In this document: in pieces, positions 26,898-35,200 of the stretch
Numbering within the stretch: position 1 is the stretch's first letter
How the letters are laid out: each line of letters opens with the position of its first letter
NCBI GenBank assembly: GCA_910585285.1
Contig: CAJUDL010000029.1
Coordinates: 1 to 42,841 of the forward strand
Length of the DNA stretch: 42,841 bases
Source of the DNA: an uncultured Muribaculaceae bacterium
GTDB lineage: Bacteria > Bacteroidota > Bacteroidia > Bacteroidales > Muribaculaceae
Reading direction: 5' to 3'
Program-made: the position numbers and the translations under genes
The notes under the pieces: generated by a model
Database searches by the model: none
Told to the model about the DNA's origin: nothing
The model's input: the letters and a program-made list of their open reading frames with translations, nothing else

Positions 26898-27280
26898 GAC
26901 TCCCGTAATTGTGTGTGTAAGGCATCTTTTTTATCTGTCTTGGGCTTCTCCTTAGCGGTTCCTTTCCTAAGGGCTATCTGACGGTTAGTGACATCCCATT
27001 CTATGTCCGTGCCATCGAACATGCGTTCGAGAACGCTTTCAACCGAACCCTTGCTTACATTGACACTTACCTTGCGACCAAGATCCATGAGTCCGCGCTT
27101 ATACACGAACACATAACCATAGTCTTTTTCTATCGCAGCAATCACGTCTCGCAAAGGAGCGTCCTTGACGCGAATACTGACCTGTTGCGGTGCCGCGGCA
27201 CTTGCCGCCAGCGACACAGCCATGACCATCAGCGCAATGAAAAAGCGTCTGATGTCTCGTTTATGATGTTTACAGTTCAC
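26894..27280 (-). CDS. Signal peptide and STN domain, N-terminal part of the SusC transporter
   Basis: A 128-codon frame encoding a signal peptide (about 1-30, MVMAVSLAASAAA) and a secretin/TonB N-terminal short (STN) domain: VSIRVKDAPLRDVIAAIEKD, YVFVYKRGLMDLG, VSVNVSKGSVESVLERMF and a closing strand RQIALRKG. In transducing SusC/FecA proteins this domain contacts the FecR anti-sigma factor in the periplasm. The gene lies 54 nt downstream of fecR, as expected. The frame ends in a TGA that overlaps a GTG in the SusC frame (GTGA). Its last 12 residues match no STN sequence and look like read-through out of frame. Possible readings are one gene split by an indel, programmed frameshifting, or two coupled genes; the last leaves SusC without a signal peptide. 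Confidence 0.85.
   Translation of the reverse strand: MNCKHHKRDIRRFFIALMVMAVSLAASAAAPQQVSIRVKDAPLRDVIAAIEKDYGYVFVYKRGLMDLGRKVSVNVSKGSVESVLERMFDGTDIEWDVTNRQIALRKGTAKEKPKTDKKDALHTQLRES
26896..26932 (-). other. Frame junction of the SusC gene: A6 run and CA repeat
   Basis: Within this 37 nt stretch both frames are open: the STN frame ends at TGA (26894-26896) and the SusC frame opens after TAA (26931-26933). Read on the minus strand it starts with six A (26927-26932) followed by G, and contains a CA/AC dinucleotide run (26911-26918). Adding one A or losing one dinucleotide restores a single frame, giving KKRCLTHTITGVVTDAVTG across the junction. This is seen directly; whether it is a mutation, phase variation, ribosomal slippage or a sequencing error is open. 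Confidence 0.8.
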
Positions 27281-27334
27281 AAGTAATTTAAGTTTTAATG
27301 CTGTTAAGTTGTTTTATGTAAATCTCAATATATG

Positions 27335-28399
27335 TCAATGGTAATGGACAATATATTTCGAATCACCATCTTCTTCAAATATTATAGGCAGGAAAAATGA
27401 TATTGAGCTGAGGATGGACTCCAGACCTCCCGACATATCCAGTTTCCCGGATAAATATATCCCACTCAGATCCGTGTCAGTATCAAATCGCTTTCCGTAG
27501 TATAGGTTAAGGCGTTTAAGCACTGTCTCTATAGATTCATTGTCGACAACGAGTAAGTTTTTTGTCCAGCTGATTCGAGATGCCACGTCTCCATTATGTG
27601 GTGCCGACAGAACCCCTGACCGGTCAGCAGATATAAGCTGACCAGGCACAAGTTTCTGACGCGATGAGGCGTTGCTGACTGACACAGCTCCCTCGGCAAG
27701 AGCCACCTCCGACTGCTTTTCACAGGGATACGCAAACACATTGAACTTGGTGCCTGTAACTTCGACATTCATTCTCGCGGTCTTGACAATGAACGGCATG
27801 GTCTTGTCGGTCTTAACTTCAAGATATGCCTCTCCATCAAGATATATTTCCCTGCGCTCACCCTCGAATTTAGCCGGATACACCACACGGCTGTTTGAAT
27901 TGATCCAGATTCGGGATCCGTCGGAAAGTGTCAGATCAGACCTGCACCCGTAAGGCACTATCAGCTGATTGTAATCATCGTCATCATCCCGGCTAACAGC
28001 AACCCGCTCATGGTTGAGCGACAGGTTACCGTCAGCATCATGATTCACGATCGCCTCTTCACTCCGCGCCTGAACCTCACTGCCGTCAGGCATAACAATA
28101 GTCACCTCCGAAGCTCCGTTCACCCCATACGATGGTTGGGTGCGGAGAGCATAGACCTCTATATTCTCTCTGGATGAATGCGAGCCAGATTGCTCCGACA
28201 ACAACAGCCACATACCAACCGGAATCATAGCTGCTGCCGCCGCCCCGGAAATTACAAGATTGCGTCTGCGCCTTTTAATGCGTGCATAACGTCTCTCTAT
28301 TACTTCCCAGTTTCTCACGACCTCCTCTGATGTCGGCTCTTTGTCATGGGTCAATATAAACCGCTTGAGTGCATGTATGACCTTTAATGTTGTACCCAT
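27335..28399 (-). CDS. FecR-type anti-sigma factor
   Basis: A 354-residue inner-membrane regulator. Residues 1-46 are cytoplasmic and helical, with a very basic end (KRRRR), and should bind the sigma factor. One transmembrane helix spans about 48-67. The periplasmic part has a FecR domain (LTLSDGSRIWINSNSRVVYP, YLDGEAYLEVKTDKTMPFIV, VEVTGTKFNVFAYP) and a C-terminal DUF4974-like module that mimics an STN fold (NESIETVLKRLNLYYG, LSGIYLSGKLDM). It receives the signal from the STN domain encoded next and passes it to an ECF sigma factor. No sigma gene lies upstream, where it normally would; the only candidate is at 11640-12221. The upstream neighbour is the fimbrillin-like gene, 57 nt away. Confidence 0.93.
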   Translation of the reverse strand: MGTTLKVIHALKRFILTHDKEPTSEEVVRNWEVIERRYARIKRRRRNLVISGAAAAAMIPVGMWLLLSEQSGSHSSRENIEVYALRTQPSYGVNGASEVTIVMPDGSEVQARSEEAIVNHDADGNLSLNHERVAVSRDDDDDYNQLIVPYGCRSDLTLSDGSRIWINSNSRVVYPAKFEGERREIYLDGEAYLEVKTDKTMPFIVKTARMNVEVTGTKFNVFAYPCEKQSEVALAEGAVSVSNASSRQKLVPGQLISADRSGVLSAPHNGDVASRISWTKNLLVVDNESIETVLKRLNLYYGKRFDTDTDLSGIYLSGKLDMSGGLESILSSISFFLPIIFEEDGDSKYIVHYH

Positions 28400-28456
28400 T
28401 GCAAAAACTAATGAAAAAACAATCTTTTTTTACCTTCTTATTTTACCCGCGCTGTT

Positions 28457-30064
28457 TTACTTTACAGCCTCACCATTGCGTGCTGTCACTTCTTTCACAA
28501 ATAGTTCAGTGAGCTTAACCCTGTCGCCACCAAGCACAGATGCCTCCTCTGCACTGAAAGGCGTAATTACAAGCTTAATGTAACGTGATCGGTATTCGGC
28601 TGCGAGACCACTCTCGTCAAGCTCGAAATTATATGCTTTATTCCCCCATTCAGATGTCAGCGCACCGAGACTTACCTCACCGATCTTTGTCCAATTAACA
28701 GCTGCATCCGAAGTCTTCATATTGGTCCAAAGTGTGCGGAAGTCCTCGCTGTTAGCCCAAGAGTCGCCATTGGGGTCTGCACGACAATAAAGCTGATTCA
28801 GTTGTCCATCGGTGATGACCCCTCCAAGATCTGTGGCATCCGTGACAAAGAACTCAACTTTCTTTGGCAACACATCATGAAACGAAACCTGCACACCTGC
28901 TCCGGCAATCCATTTCTCACTGCCGAGATCAACAACCGTAAAAGGAATACCAAGGTTCGGTGAATTTGGCATTCCGTCGATTACGTAGGTGAACACACCA
29001 TTGGCAGCATCGAGATTGCCATCGAAGAGAGCGTCATATGATCCGAAAGGCATCGAACAGAATCCGTAAGCTATTCCCCATGCGCTCTTGTCAGTAATCT
29101 CTTTTACAGTGAATGGATCAGCCCCTTCCTCAGGATTTCCCGATATCTCATCGCCGTCACCCCAGGGATTGACATTTACATCGTCATCCATTGAAACACC
29201 CTGCTTGTCGATCGTGAGATTGACAGTAGTAACGTAACCGCTTTGGGGAGTAAACGCCTTATATTTCCAACTGTAAAGTATGCCTGCTACCTTGAATCTC
29301 ACTTCAATATCGGAGGTTTGAGGAACCGCAATAAATTCGTAGACTGCATTACGTGTCGAAGCATCGAAACTCTCGGAATATGGAATGATCGTTGCCGCCT
29401 CTCCGTTGCCGTCAAGGGCAAGAGCCGCGTTGTCGCGTGTACCGTCCCATGTGTCGAAATCAAGAAGGGCATTGACCTTCAGTCCATCCACAGTTATTTC
29501 ACTCACTGGATTCGACTGATCTGCCTGCGCATAAAATTCAGGATACTGAACATTGAGTATCACTTTGCCGAACATGTGGTTCATCGCTACGGCTATCTTT
29601 CCATCCGCGGTAAGATCCCTGTCAGGAACAAACGAGCCGTTTTTCATCGCGATGAAATCTGAAGATTCAACCCCAGCCTCTGTCGACTGGTCTGTCTCGA
29701 CATCTACCTCTATTTTTGAGCGGCTGTTAATGTCATCGGCACGATAAGGTGCATAGGCAATAACGGATGACGCGGCGGAACGACTTGCCCAATACATCGC
29801 GGAGCCGTCTGCCGTGTTCCATTCGCTTCCGTTTTTAGTCATCTCCTTGTGATAGGAGGTCTGCTGATCATCGGTTCCGATGATCAGCCCGAAACTTCTG
29901 AGATTTTCCGTAGTGTAACCGGCGCGCGTGCGCTCGTTTACTGCGGTCGTAACATGGATTTCGTTGGATTCAGACATATCAAGTCCGTTCTCTTTCTCAC
30001 TGCTGCATGATACCACGCCCAAAATCACTGGCAATGACATCATCGCGTAAACATATTTTCTCAT
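28457..30064 (-). CDS. Fimbrillin-like lipoprotein fused to a discoidin-like domain
   Basis: A 535-residue lipoprotein (signal ending GVVSC, then SSEKENG). Residues about 35-295 match the fimbrillin/Mfa-like pattern of Bacteroidales: TAVNERTRAGYTTENLRSFG, the NTADGSAMYWA segment, AYAPYRADD, VAMNHMFGKVILNV and an exit strand GYVTTVNLTIDKQG. After a NPWGDGDE linker, the C-terminal 220 residues form an F5/8-type domain (KSAWGIAYGFCSMPFGSYDALF, DGMPNSPNLGIPFTVVDLG, SRYIKLVITPFS) that closely parallels the C-terminus of the DUF1735 protein of this locus. A surface adhesin-like fold carrying a glycan-binding module would suit substrate capture. Polymerisation into a fimbria is not shown. Confidence 0.75.
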   Translation of the reverse strand: MRKYVYAMMSLPVILGVVSCSSEKENGLDMSESNEIHVTTAVNERTRAGYTTENLRSFGLIIGTDDQQTSYHKEMTKNGSEWNTADGSAMYWASRSAASSVIAYAPYRADDINSRSKIEVDVETDQSTEAGVESSDFIAMKNGSFVPDRDLTADGKIAVAMNHMFGKVILNVQYPEFYAQADQSNPVSEITVDGLKVNALLDFDTWDGTRDNAALALDGNGEAATIIPYSESFDASTRNAVYEFIAVPQTSDIEVRFKVAGILYSWKYKAFTPQSGYVTTVNLTIDKQGVSMDDDVNVNPWGDGDEISGNPEEGADPFTVKEITDKSAWGIAYGFCSMPFGSYDALFDGNLDAANGVFTYVIDGMPNSPNLGIPFTVVDLGSEKWIAGAGVQVSFHDVLPKKVEFFVTDATDLGGVITDGQLNQLYCRADPNGDSWANSEDFRTLWTNMKTSDAAVNWTKIGEVSLGALTSEWGNKAYNFELDESGLAAEYRSRYIKLVITPFSAEEASVLGGDRVKLTELFVKEVTARNGEAVK

Positions 30065-30128
30065 GATGAATTCTTATGTGGTTAATCGTATCATTAAAAT
30101 AAGCCTATACCTATCTCTCCGATCTGTC

Positions 30129-31625
30129 TCATTTTGTCTGGTCGAATTTGGAGGCTACGGTATCCGGATCATCATCAACCTGCTCCACATCAATATCATA
30201 TAAAAAACAGCGATCTCCTGTCTTGCCCTCGAAAGGAACAACCTCAACCTTGATGTAACGTGCGCTGACAGGCTCTTCTGTCTCAACTTTCAAAGGTAAC
30301 AGTCCGGCTTTTTGTTCTGAATAAGATGCAATGCCTATCTCTCTCCAGTCAAGTTTTTCAGCAAGTGCCTTCATACGGTTGTATGCAGCTTTGTGATCTT
30401 CATCGAGAGGATCTGAAGCTGATGCCTGAAGCAAACTTCTATCTTCATCCGTGAGTGCCTCCGGTGTATCGTTCGTTGCGTAAACTTTTATACAGCTCGG
30501 CGTGCAATCATAAGGATCTTGGACTCCTCTGAAGTCAGCACTTACAGAAATGATGGAACGCTCACTGCCAAGGTCAATCACCCAGAAATAATTTCCGAGA
30601 CCTGGATTGTTATTATAACCCGGATATATAGGAGTTGCCACACGAGTGCCGTTGTTACCGTCAATTAGATTGTTCCAAGAACTCTCTCCGCAAGTGTTCT
30701 GCGCTCCGTATACAACATTCCATGCAGATTTGTCAGTAATTACAGACGTATAGCGTGACACATATTTTTCCACATAGATTTCATGCACGAAACATCTGTC
30801 ACCTGTCCCTCTACTGAACGGCACCACTTCCACCTTTACATAACGTACTGTCGCCGGAGCGTCCGTAACCGCTTTAAGTGCAGGCAAGCCTGCTGCCTGT
30901 GCGCTGTAAGATGCCGTCGCTATTTTTGACCATGCTGTTTTTGCGTCATTCTCGTTCATAGCTTCTACAGCTTTGCGATTCTTCTCTGCAAGAGGATCCC
31001 CGGTAGATTCTGAAAGCGTATTAATCACATCATCCGGAAGGGTTCCGGGAGCTACAGTAGTGCCGTAAATATTCAAGGTTTGTGGCATACAGTCATAACC
31101 TGATGCACCTGCTCCCCCTCCGAGAAAATCCGCACTTACCGAAGCTATCTCACATTCCTCGCCAAGGTCAATAACCCAATAATAATTACCAAGTTCCGGA
31201 CTGTTATTATAGCCGGGATATATTGGCGTAGATACTCTTGACCCTATATTTCCGTCAATCAGATTGCTCCAGCCGTTTATACCGCATGTTTCCTGCGCGC
31301 CATAAAGCACCTTCCAACCGGATTGTGCCGAAAGAGTCACTGTAGGCGCGGCGGCGTTCTGAACCTTGATCAGATCCACACTCCCTGCCGGAAATGTCTT
31401 CACCGTATTTCCATTGTGCACGGTGATTGTATGTTTTCCGCCATTGGCGTAAGTATCACTCTCACCATGCTCGATATAAAATTCAGAACCGAGATTATAA
31501 TATGTTGACTGATTTGAGCCGGCATGATGTATAGCCACGCGCTTTGTTGCCGGTGTTTCAGCCAATGCAAGGGATATGGATACCACCGACAGAAGTCCTG
31601 ACATGAAAAGGTATTTCTGTTTCAT
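30129..31625 (-). CDS. Secreted protein with two tandem discoidin-like domains
   Basis: A 498-residue exported protein (signal peptide about 1-22, ALAE end, no lipobox). A short N-terminal beta segment (VAIHHAGSNQSTYYNLGSEF to FPAGSVDLIKV) precedes two F5/8-type domains, about 95-285 and 295-485. They are internal repeats: GWKVLYGAQETCGINGWSNL matches AWNVVYGAQNTCGESSWNNL, and both have IYPGYNN, a WVIDLG strand and the ending VRYVKVEVVPF / ARYIKVEVVPF. These domains usually bind glycans, so this is a probable surface or periplasmic binding protein. No catalytic domain is seen. The start overlaps the stop of the previous gene in an ATGA. Confidence 0.75.
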   Translation of the reverse strand: MKQKYLFMSGLLSVVSISLALAETPATKRVAIHHAGSNQSTYYNLGSEFYIEHGESDTYANGGKHTITVHNGNTVKTFPAGSVDLIKVQNAAAPTVTLSAQSGWKVLYGAQETCGINGWSNLIDGNIGSRVSTPIYPGYNNSPELGNYYWVIDLGEECEIASVSADFLGGGAGASGYDCMPQTLNIYGTTVAPGTLPDDVINTLSESTGDPLAEKNRKAVEAMNENDAKTAWSKIATASYSAQAAGLPALKAVTDAPATVRYVKVEVVPFSRGTGDRCFVHEIYVEKYVSRYTSVITDKSAWNVVYGAQNTCGESSWNNLIDGNNGTRVATPIYPGYNNNPGLGNYFWVIDLGSERSIISVSADFRGVQDPYDCTPSCIKVYATNDTPEALTDEDRSLLQASASDPLDEDHKAAYNRMKALAEKLDWREIGIASYSEQKAGLLPLKVETEEPVSARYIKVEVVPFEGKTGDRCFLYDIDVEQVDDDPDTVASKFDQTK

Positions 31626-32107
31626 CGTTTCACGAATTTAAAGTTTGACAACTCTGTGGCGACCACATATACTCCGGGCATCAGATCTTCAATAGATATA
31701 GCTACAACACCATCTGCGTCTGCAATCTTTCGTGCACGCGCGATGCCTGTCATATCATATATCGCCACTTCCGAACCGGCTTTCATGCCGCTTGCCTCAA
31801 GCATAACGTCCGTAACGCTAAACAAGCCGTGTCCTTTGTAAATATTTTCGATTCCGGTATTGATACGATCCTGCGTGTCAAGAGCAATTGATTTGAAATC
31901 CTCAAGCGGAACTTTGAGCTCCTGAGTTCCGGTCTTGATTGTCACTTCCTCATTCGAGAATCGGGTTTGCGGAGATTCGGAGACTAAAAAATGCACCGGC
32001 TCACCGGACATCTTATTGACAGTCACCACATTTACGGTCTCCGCTGAGCACAACAGACATCCGGTTACCGCGATGCCTGCAAGCATTGATCTGAAAGGTT
32101 GTTTCAT
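31622..32107 (-). CDS. Small secreted protein with C-terminal sorting-like domain; first gene of the PUL
   Basis: A 161-residue exported protein (signal peptide about 1-22, LLCSAE). Residues about 25-75 form a beta segment of the kind common in Bacteroidales exported proteins (VNKMSGEPVHFLVSES to VPLEDFKSIAL). The C-terminal 75 residues resemble a type IX secretion C-terminal sorting domain: GSEVAIYDMTGIARARK, then ISIEDLMPGVYVVAT and a basic end FVKR. Many gut Bacteroidales carry such domains without a proven type IX system, so secretion by that route is not certain. The gene begins the long minus-strand run and overlaps the next gene by 4 nt. No consensus -7/-33 promoter stands out upstream; a TAAATTTC element is near-consensus, but its spacing from the nearest TTTG is short. 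Confidence 0.65.
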   Translation of the reverse strand: MKQPFRSMLAGIAVTGCLLCSAETVNVVTVNKMSGEPVHFLVSESPQTRFSNEEVTIKTGTQELKVPLEDFKSIALDTQDRINTGIENIYKGHGLFSVTDVMLEASGMKAGSEVAIYDMTGIARARKIADADGVVAISIEDLMPGVYVVATELSNFKFVKR

Positions 32108-32203
32108 GTAGTATAAATTTTAAGAATATTTAAACACAATTAAGAGTCAATAATGAAATTTATATACTCACATTTACCAAACTTTTTTCATGAAAAATTT
32201 CAT

Positions 32204-32239
32204 AAAAAAGGAACCGTCCACGAAAATGGACGGTTCCTT
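32204..32239 (-). terminator. Intrinsic terminator of the pyruvate:ferredoxin oxidoreductase gene
   Basis: A perfect 13 bp stem (AAGGAACCGTCCA paired across a 6 nt loop) is followed on the minus strand by a T6 tract. It lies 33 nt after the nifJ stop and about 97 nt before the first PUL gene, so it separates the two transcription units. Confidence 0.92.
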
Positions 32240-32272
32240 AAACGGTATAAATAATTAATATGTCGAGATATA

Positions 32273-35200
32273 TCACATCTTGCGGAGAGCTTCCTCTTCA
32301 GGTGTCAGCTCCGGATCTGTGCCCCAGTTCTGGGCTGTCAGACGCTTGTAGTTGTTGTAACGCCACTTAGCATTGTCTTCACAGGCTTTGAAGAGTTCTG
32401 CTGCCTGCTCAGGATACATCTTCTGAAGCGATGCAAAACGAACCTCGCCTTTGAGGAAGTCTTCGAATTTGCTCCAATCCGGTTCCTTGGAATCAAGAGA
32501 GAATGGATTCTTACCCTCTGCTTCCAAAGCAGGATTGTAGCGCCAGAGATGCCAGTAGCCACATTCTACAGCTTCTTTCTCCTCTTCCTGGCTCTTGCCC
32601 ATACCTTTCTTGATACCATGGTTGATACAAGGTGCATAAGCGATTACCAATGATGGACCATCGTATGCCTCTGCCTCACGGATAGCTTTAAGAGTCTGAG
32701 CATTGTCAGCACCCATGGCAACCTGAGCAACGTAAACGTAGCCATATGTTGTGGCGATAAGTCCGAGATCTTTTTTACGGATTCTCTTGCCGGCAGCAGC
32801 AAACTTGGCGATTGCACCGATAGGTGTAGATTTGGAAGACTGACCACCTGTGTTGGAGTATACCTCTGTATCAAGAACGAGGATGTTCACATTCTTTCCG
32901 GAAGCGATAACATGGTCGAGTCCGCCGAAACCAATATCGTAACTTGCACCGTCACCACCTACAATCCACTGGCTGCGTTTTGTCATATAATGACGGAGAT
33001 TTACGAGAGTAGCGCATTTGTCGCACTTGTCGGCATATTTCTTGGCAACTTCGCAAAGATCATAGCCATAGTTGTGAGAAAGCTTGGCATCTTCGCGATT
33101 CTCATACCATGCCTTGGCTGCATCGCGAAGATCCTGAGGTGCGTTATCGTCAGCTTCGAGTTTAACGCATATATCCTCAACGCGGGCACGCATCTTCTCA
33201 TATCCGAGATACATTCCGAGACCGAACTCGCAGAAATCCTCGAAGAGCGAGTTGGCCCATGCCGGACCGTGACCTTCTGCATCTGTAGTGTAAGGAGTTG
33301 ACGGAACTGAACCGGAATAGATTGAAGAGCAACCTGTAGCATTAGCCACCATCTGATGGTTACCGTAAAGCTGAGAGATGAGTTTCAGATAAGGAGTCTC
33401 GCCACAGCCAGAGCATGCACCGGAGAACTCGAAGAGAGGCTGTGCAAACTGGCTGTTCTTGGCATTCAATGTAACGTCTACAAGATCTGCTTTGTTTTTG
33501 ACATTCTCAATGAGCCAATCCCAGTTCTTCTGCTGCGCAAGCTGGCTTTCTTCATGAACCATCTTCAGGGCTTTCTCTCCCTTCTTGCCCGGGCAAACAT
33601 CAGCACAGTTGCCACAACCGAGACAGTCAAGGACATCAACCTGCTGTACGAAACGCATACCAGTAAATGTTTTGCCAATTGCAGGGATAGAGTGCTCCTC
33701 TCCAAATGGAGCTGCGGCTGCCTCTTCGGGAGTCAGTACGAACGGACGGATGCAAGCGTGAGGACAAACGAAAGAACATTTGTTACACTGAATACAATTC
33801 TCTGGATTCCATTCCGGAACAAAGGCTGCGACACCTCGCTTTTCATAAGCGGCTGTGCCCTGCTGCCATGTGCCGTCAGCGCGATCCGCAAATGTGCTGA
33901 CAGGAAGTAGGTCTCCATCCTGTGCATTGATGGGACGAACAACGTTGGTGATGAAATCTGGTGCGGGAGCCTCTTTTGAGGGTTCATCCTCAAAATTTGC
34001 CCATGCAGGATCAACATCAAGTTTGTGATACTCACCACCACGATCAACAGCAGCATAGTTCATGTTGACTACATTCTCACCCTTCTTGCCATAAGATTTC
34101 TGGATGAATTTCTTCATCTGCTCAACAGCAAGATCAACCGGAATGACTTCTGTTATACGGAAGAACGCGCTTTGAAGAATTGTATTGGTGCGGTTGCCAA
34201 GACCTATCTCCTGCGCAATCTTGGATGCATTGATATAATAAACGGTGATGTTGTTCTTTGCGAGATAACGTTTCACCTTGTTGGGAAGATTCTTTGCAAG
34301 CTCCTCACCCTCCCAGATAGTGTTGAGAAGGAATGTTCCGTTAGGCATCAGACCGCGGAGCACATCATACATGTGAAGGTAAGCCTGAACGTGGCAAGCC
34401 ACGAAGTTCGGTGTGTTCACAAGATATGTGGAGCGGATCGGAGTGTCACCGAAACGGAGATGAGAGCAAGTGAAACCTCCCGACTTCTTGGAGTCGTAAG
34501 AGAAATATGCCTGACAATATTTGTCGGTATTGTCACCGATGATCTTAACCGAGTTCTTGTTGGCACCAACAGTTCCGTCAGCACCAAGACCATAGAACTT
34601 AGCCTGGAACATACCCTTACCACCGACGTTGATCTCCGGGCCAACAGGAAGAGAATGGAAGGTGACATCATCAACAATACCAATAGTGAAATGATTCTTG
34701 GGCTCGGAAAGTTTTAGGTTGTCATAAACCTCAACAATCTGAGCGGGAGTTGTATCTTTTGAGCTAAGACCGTAACGACCGCCAACGATAAGCGGGGCGT
34801 TCTCTTTACCATAGAAGCAATCTTTAACATCAAGATAAAGGGGCTCGCCATTTGCTCCGGGCTCTTTGGTGCGGTCAAGCACTGCAATGCGTTTTGCGGT
34901 AGCAGGAACGGCAGCGAGGAAATGTTTTGCTGAGAAAGGACGATAAAGGTGAACGCATACAACGCCGACTTTCTCTCCCTTTGCGCGAAGGTGGTCGATT
35001 GTCTCCTTGATACATTCAGTCACACTGCCCATGGCTATGATCACGCGATCAGCCTCAGGATCTCCATAATAATCAAAAAGACCATAATTGCGACCCGTAA
35101 TCTTATTGATTTCCTTAACGTAGTTCTCAACAATCTCGGGGATAGCATCGTAGTAAGGATTGCTTGCCTCACGATGCTGGAAGAATACATCCGGATTTTC

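Noticed and set aside
27935..28085. Acidic run DDDDD in the FecR protein as a sign of frame error
   Set aside because: The frame is intact on both sides and FecR motifs continue after it; it is a linker.
30129..31625. Tandem repeats at DNA level suggesting recent duplication
   Set aside because: The two discoidin-like domains are similar in protein but have diverged in nucleotide sequence apart from short stretches, so this is an old duplication and not a DNA repeat array.
32108..32203. Vegetative promoter for the PUL (GTTTGG and TAAATTTC on the minus strand)
   Set aside because: The spacing is only about 15 nt and the -7 element is off by one base, so it does not fit the consensus; an ECF promoter is equally possible and cannot be recognised by eye.
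34025..34717. Open frame of 230 codons on the plus strand inside nifJ
   Set aside because: It is the antisense shadow of a highly conserved enzyme; its composition follows the codon pattern of the other strand.
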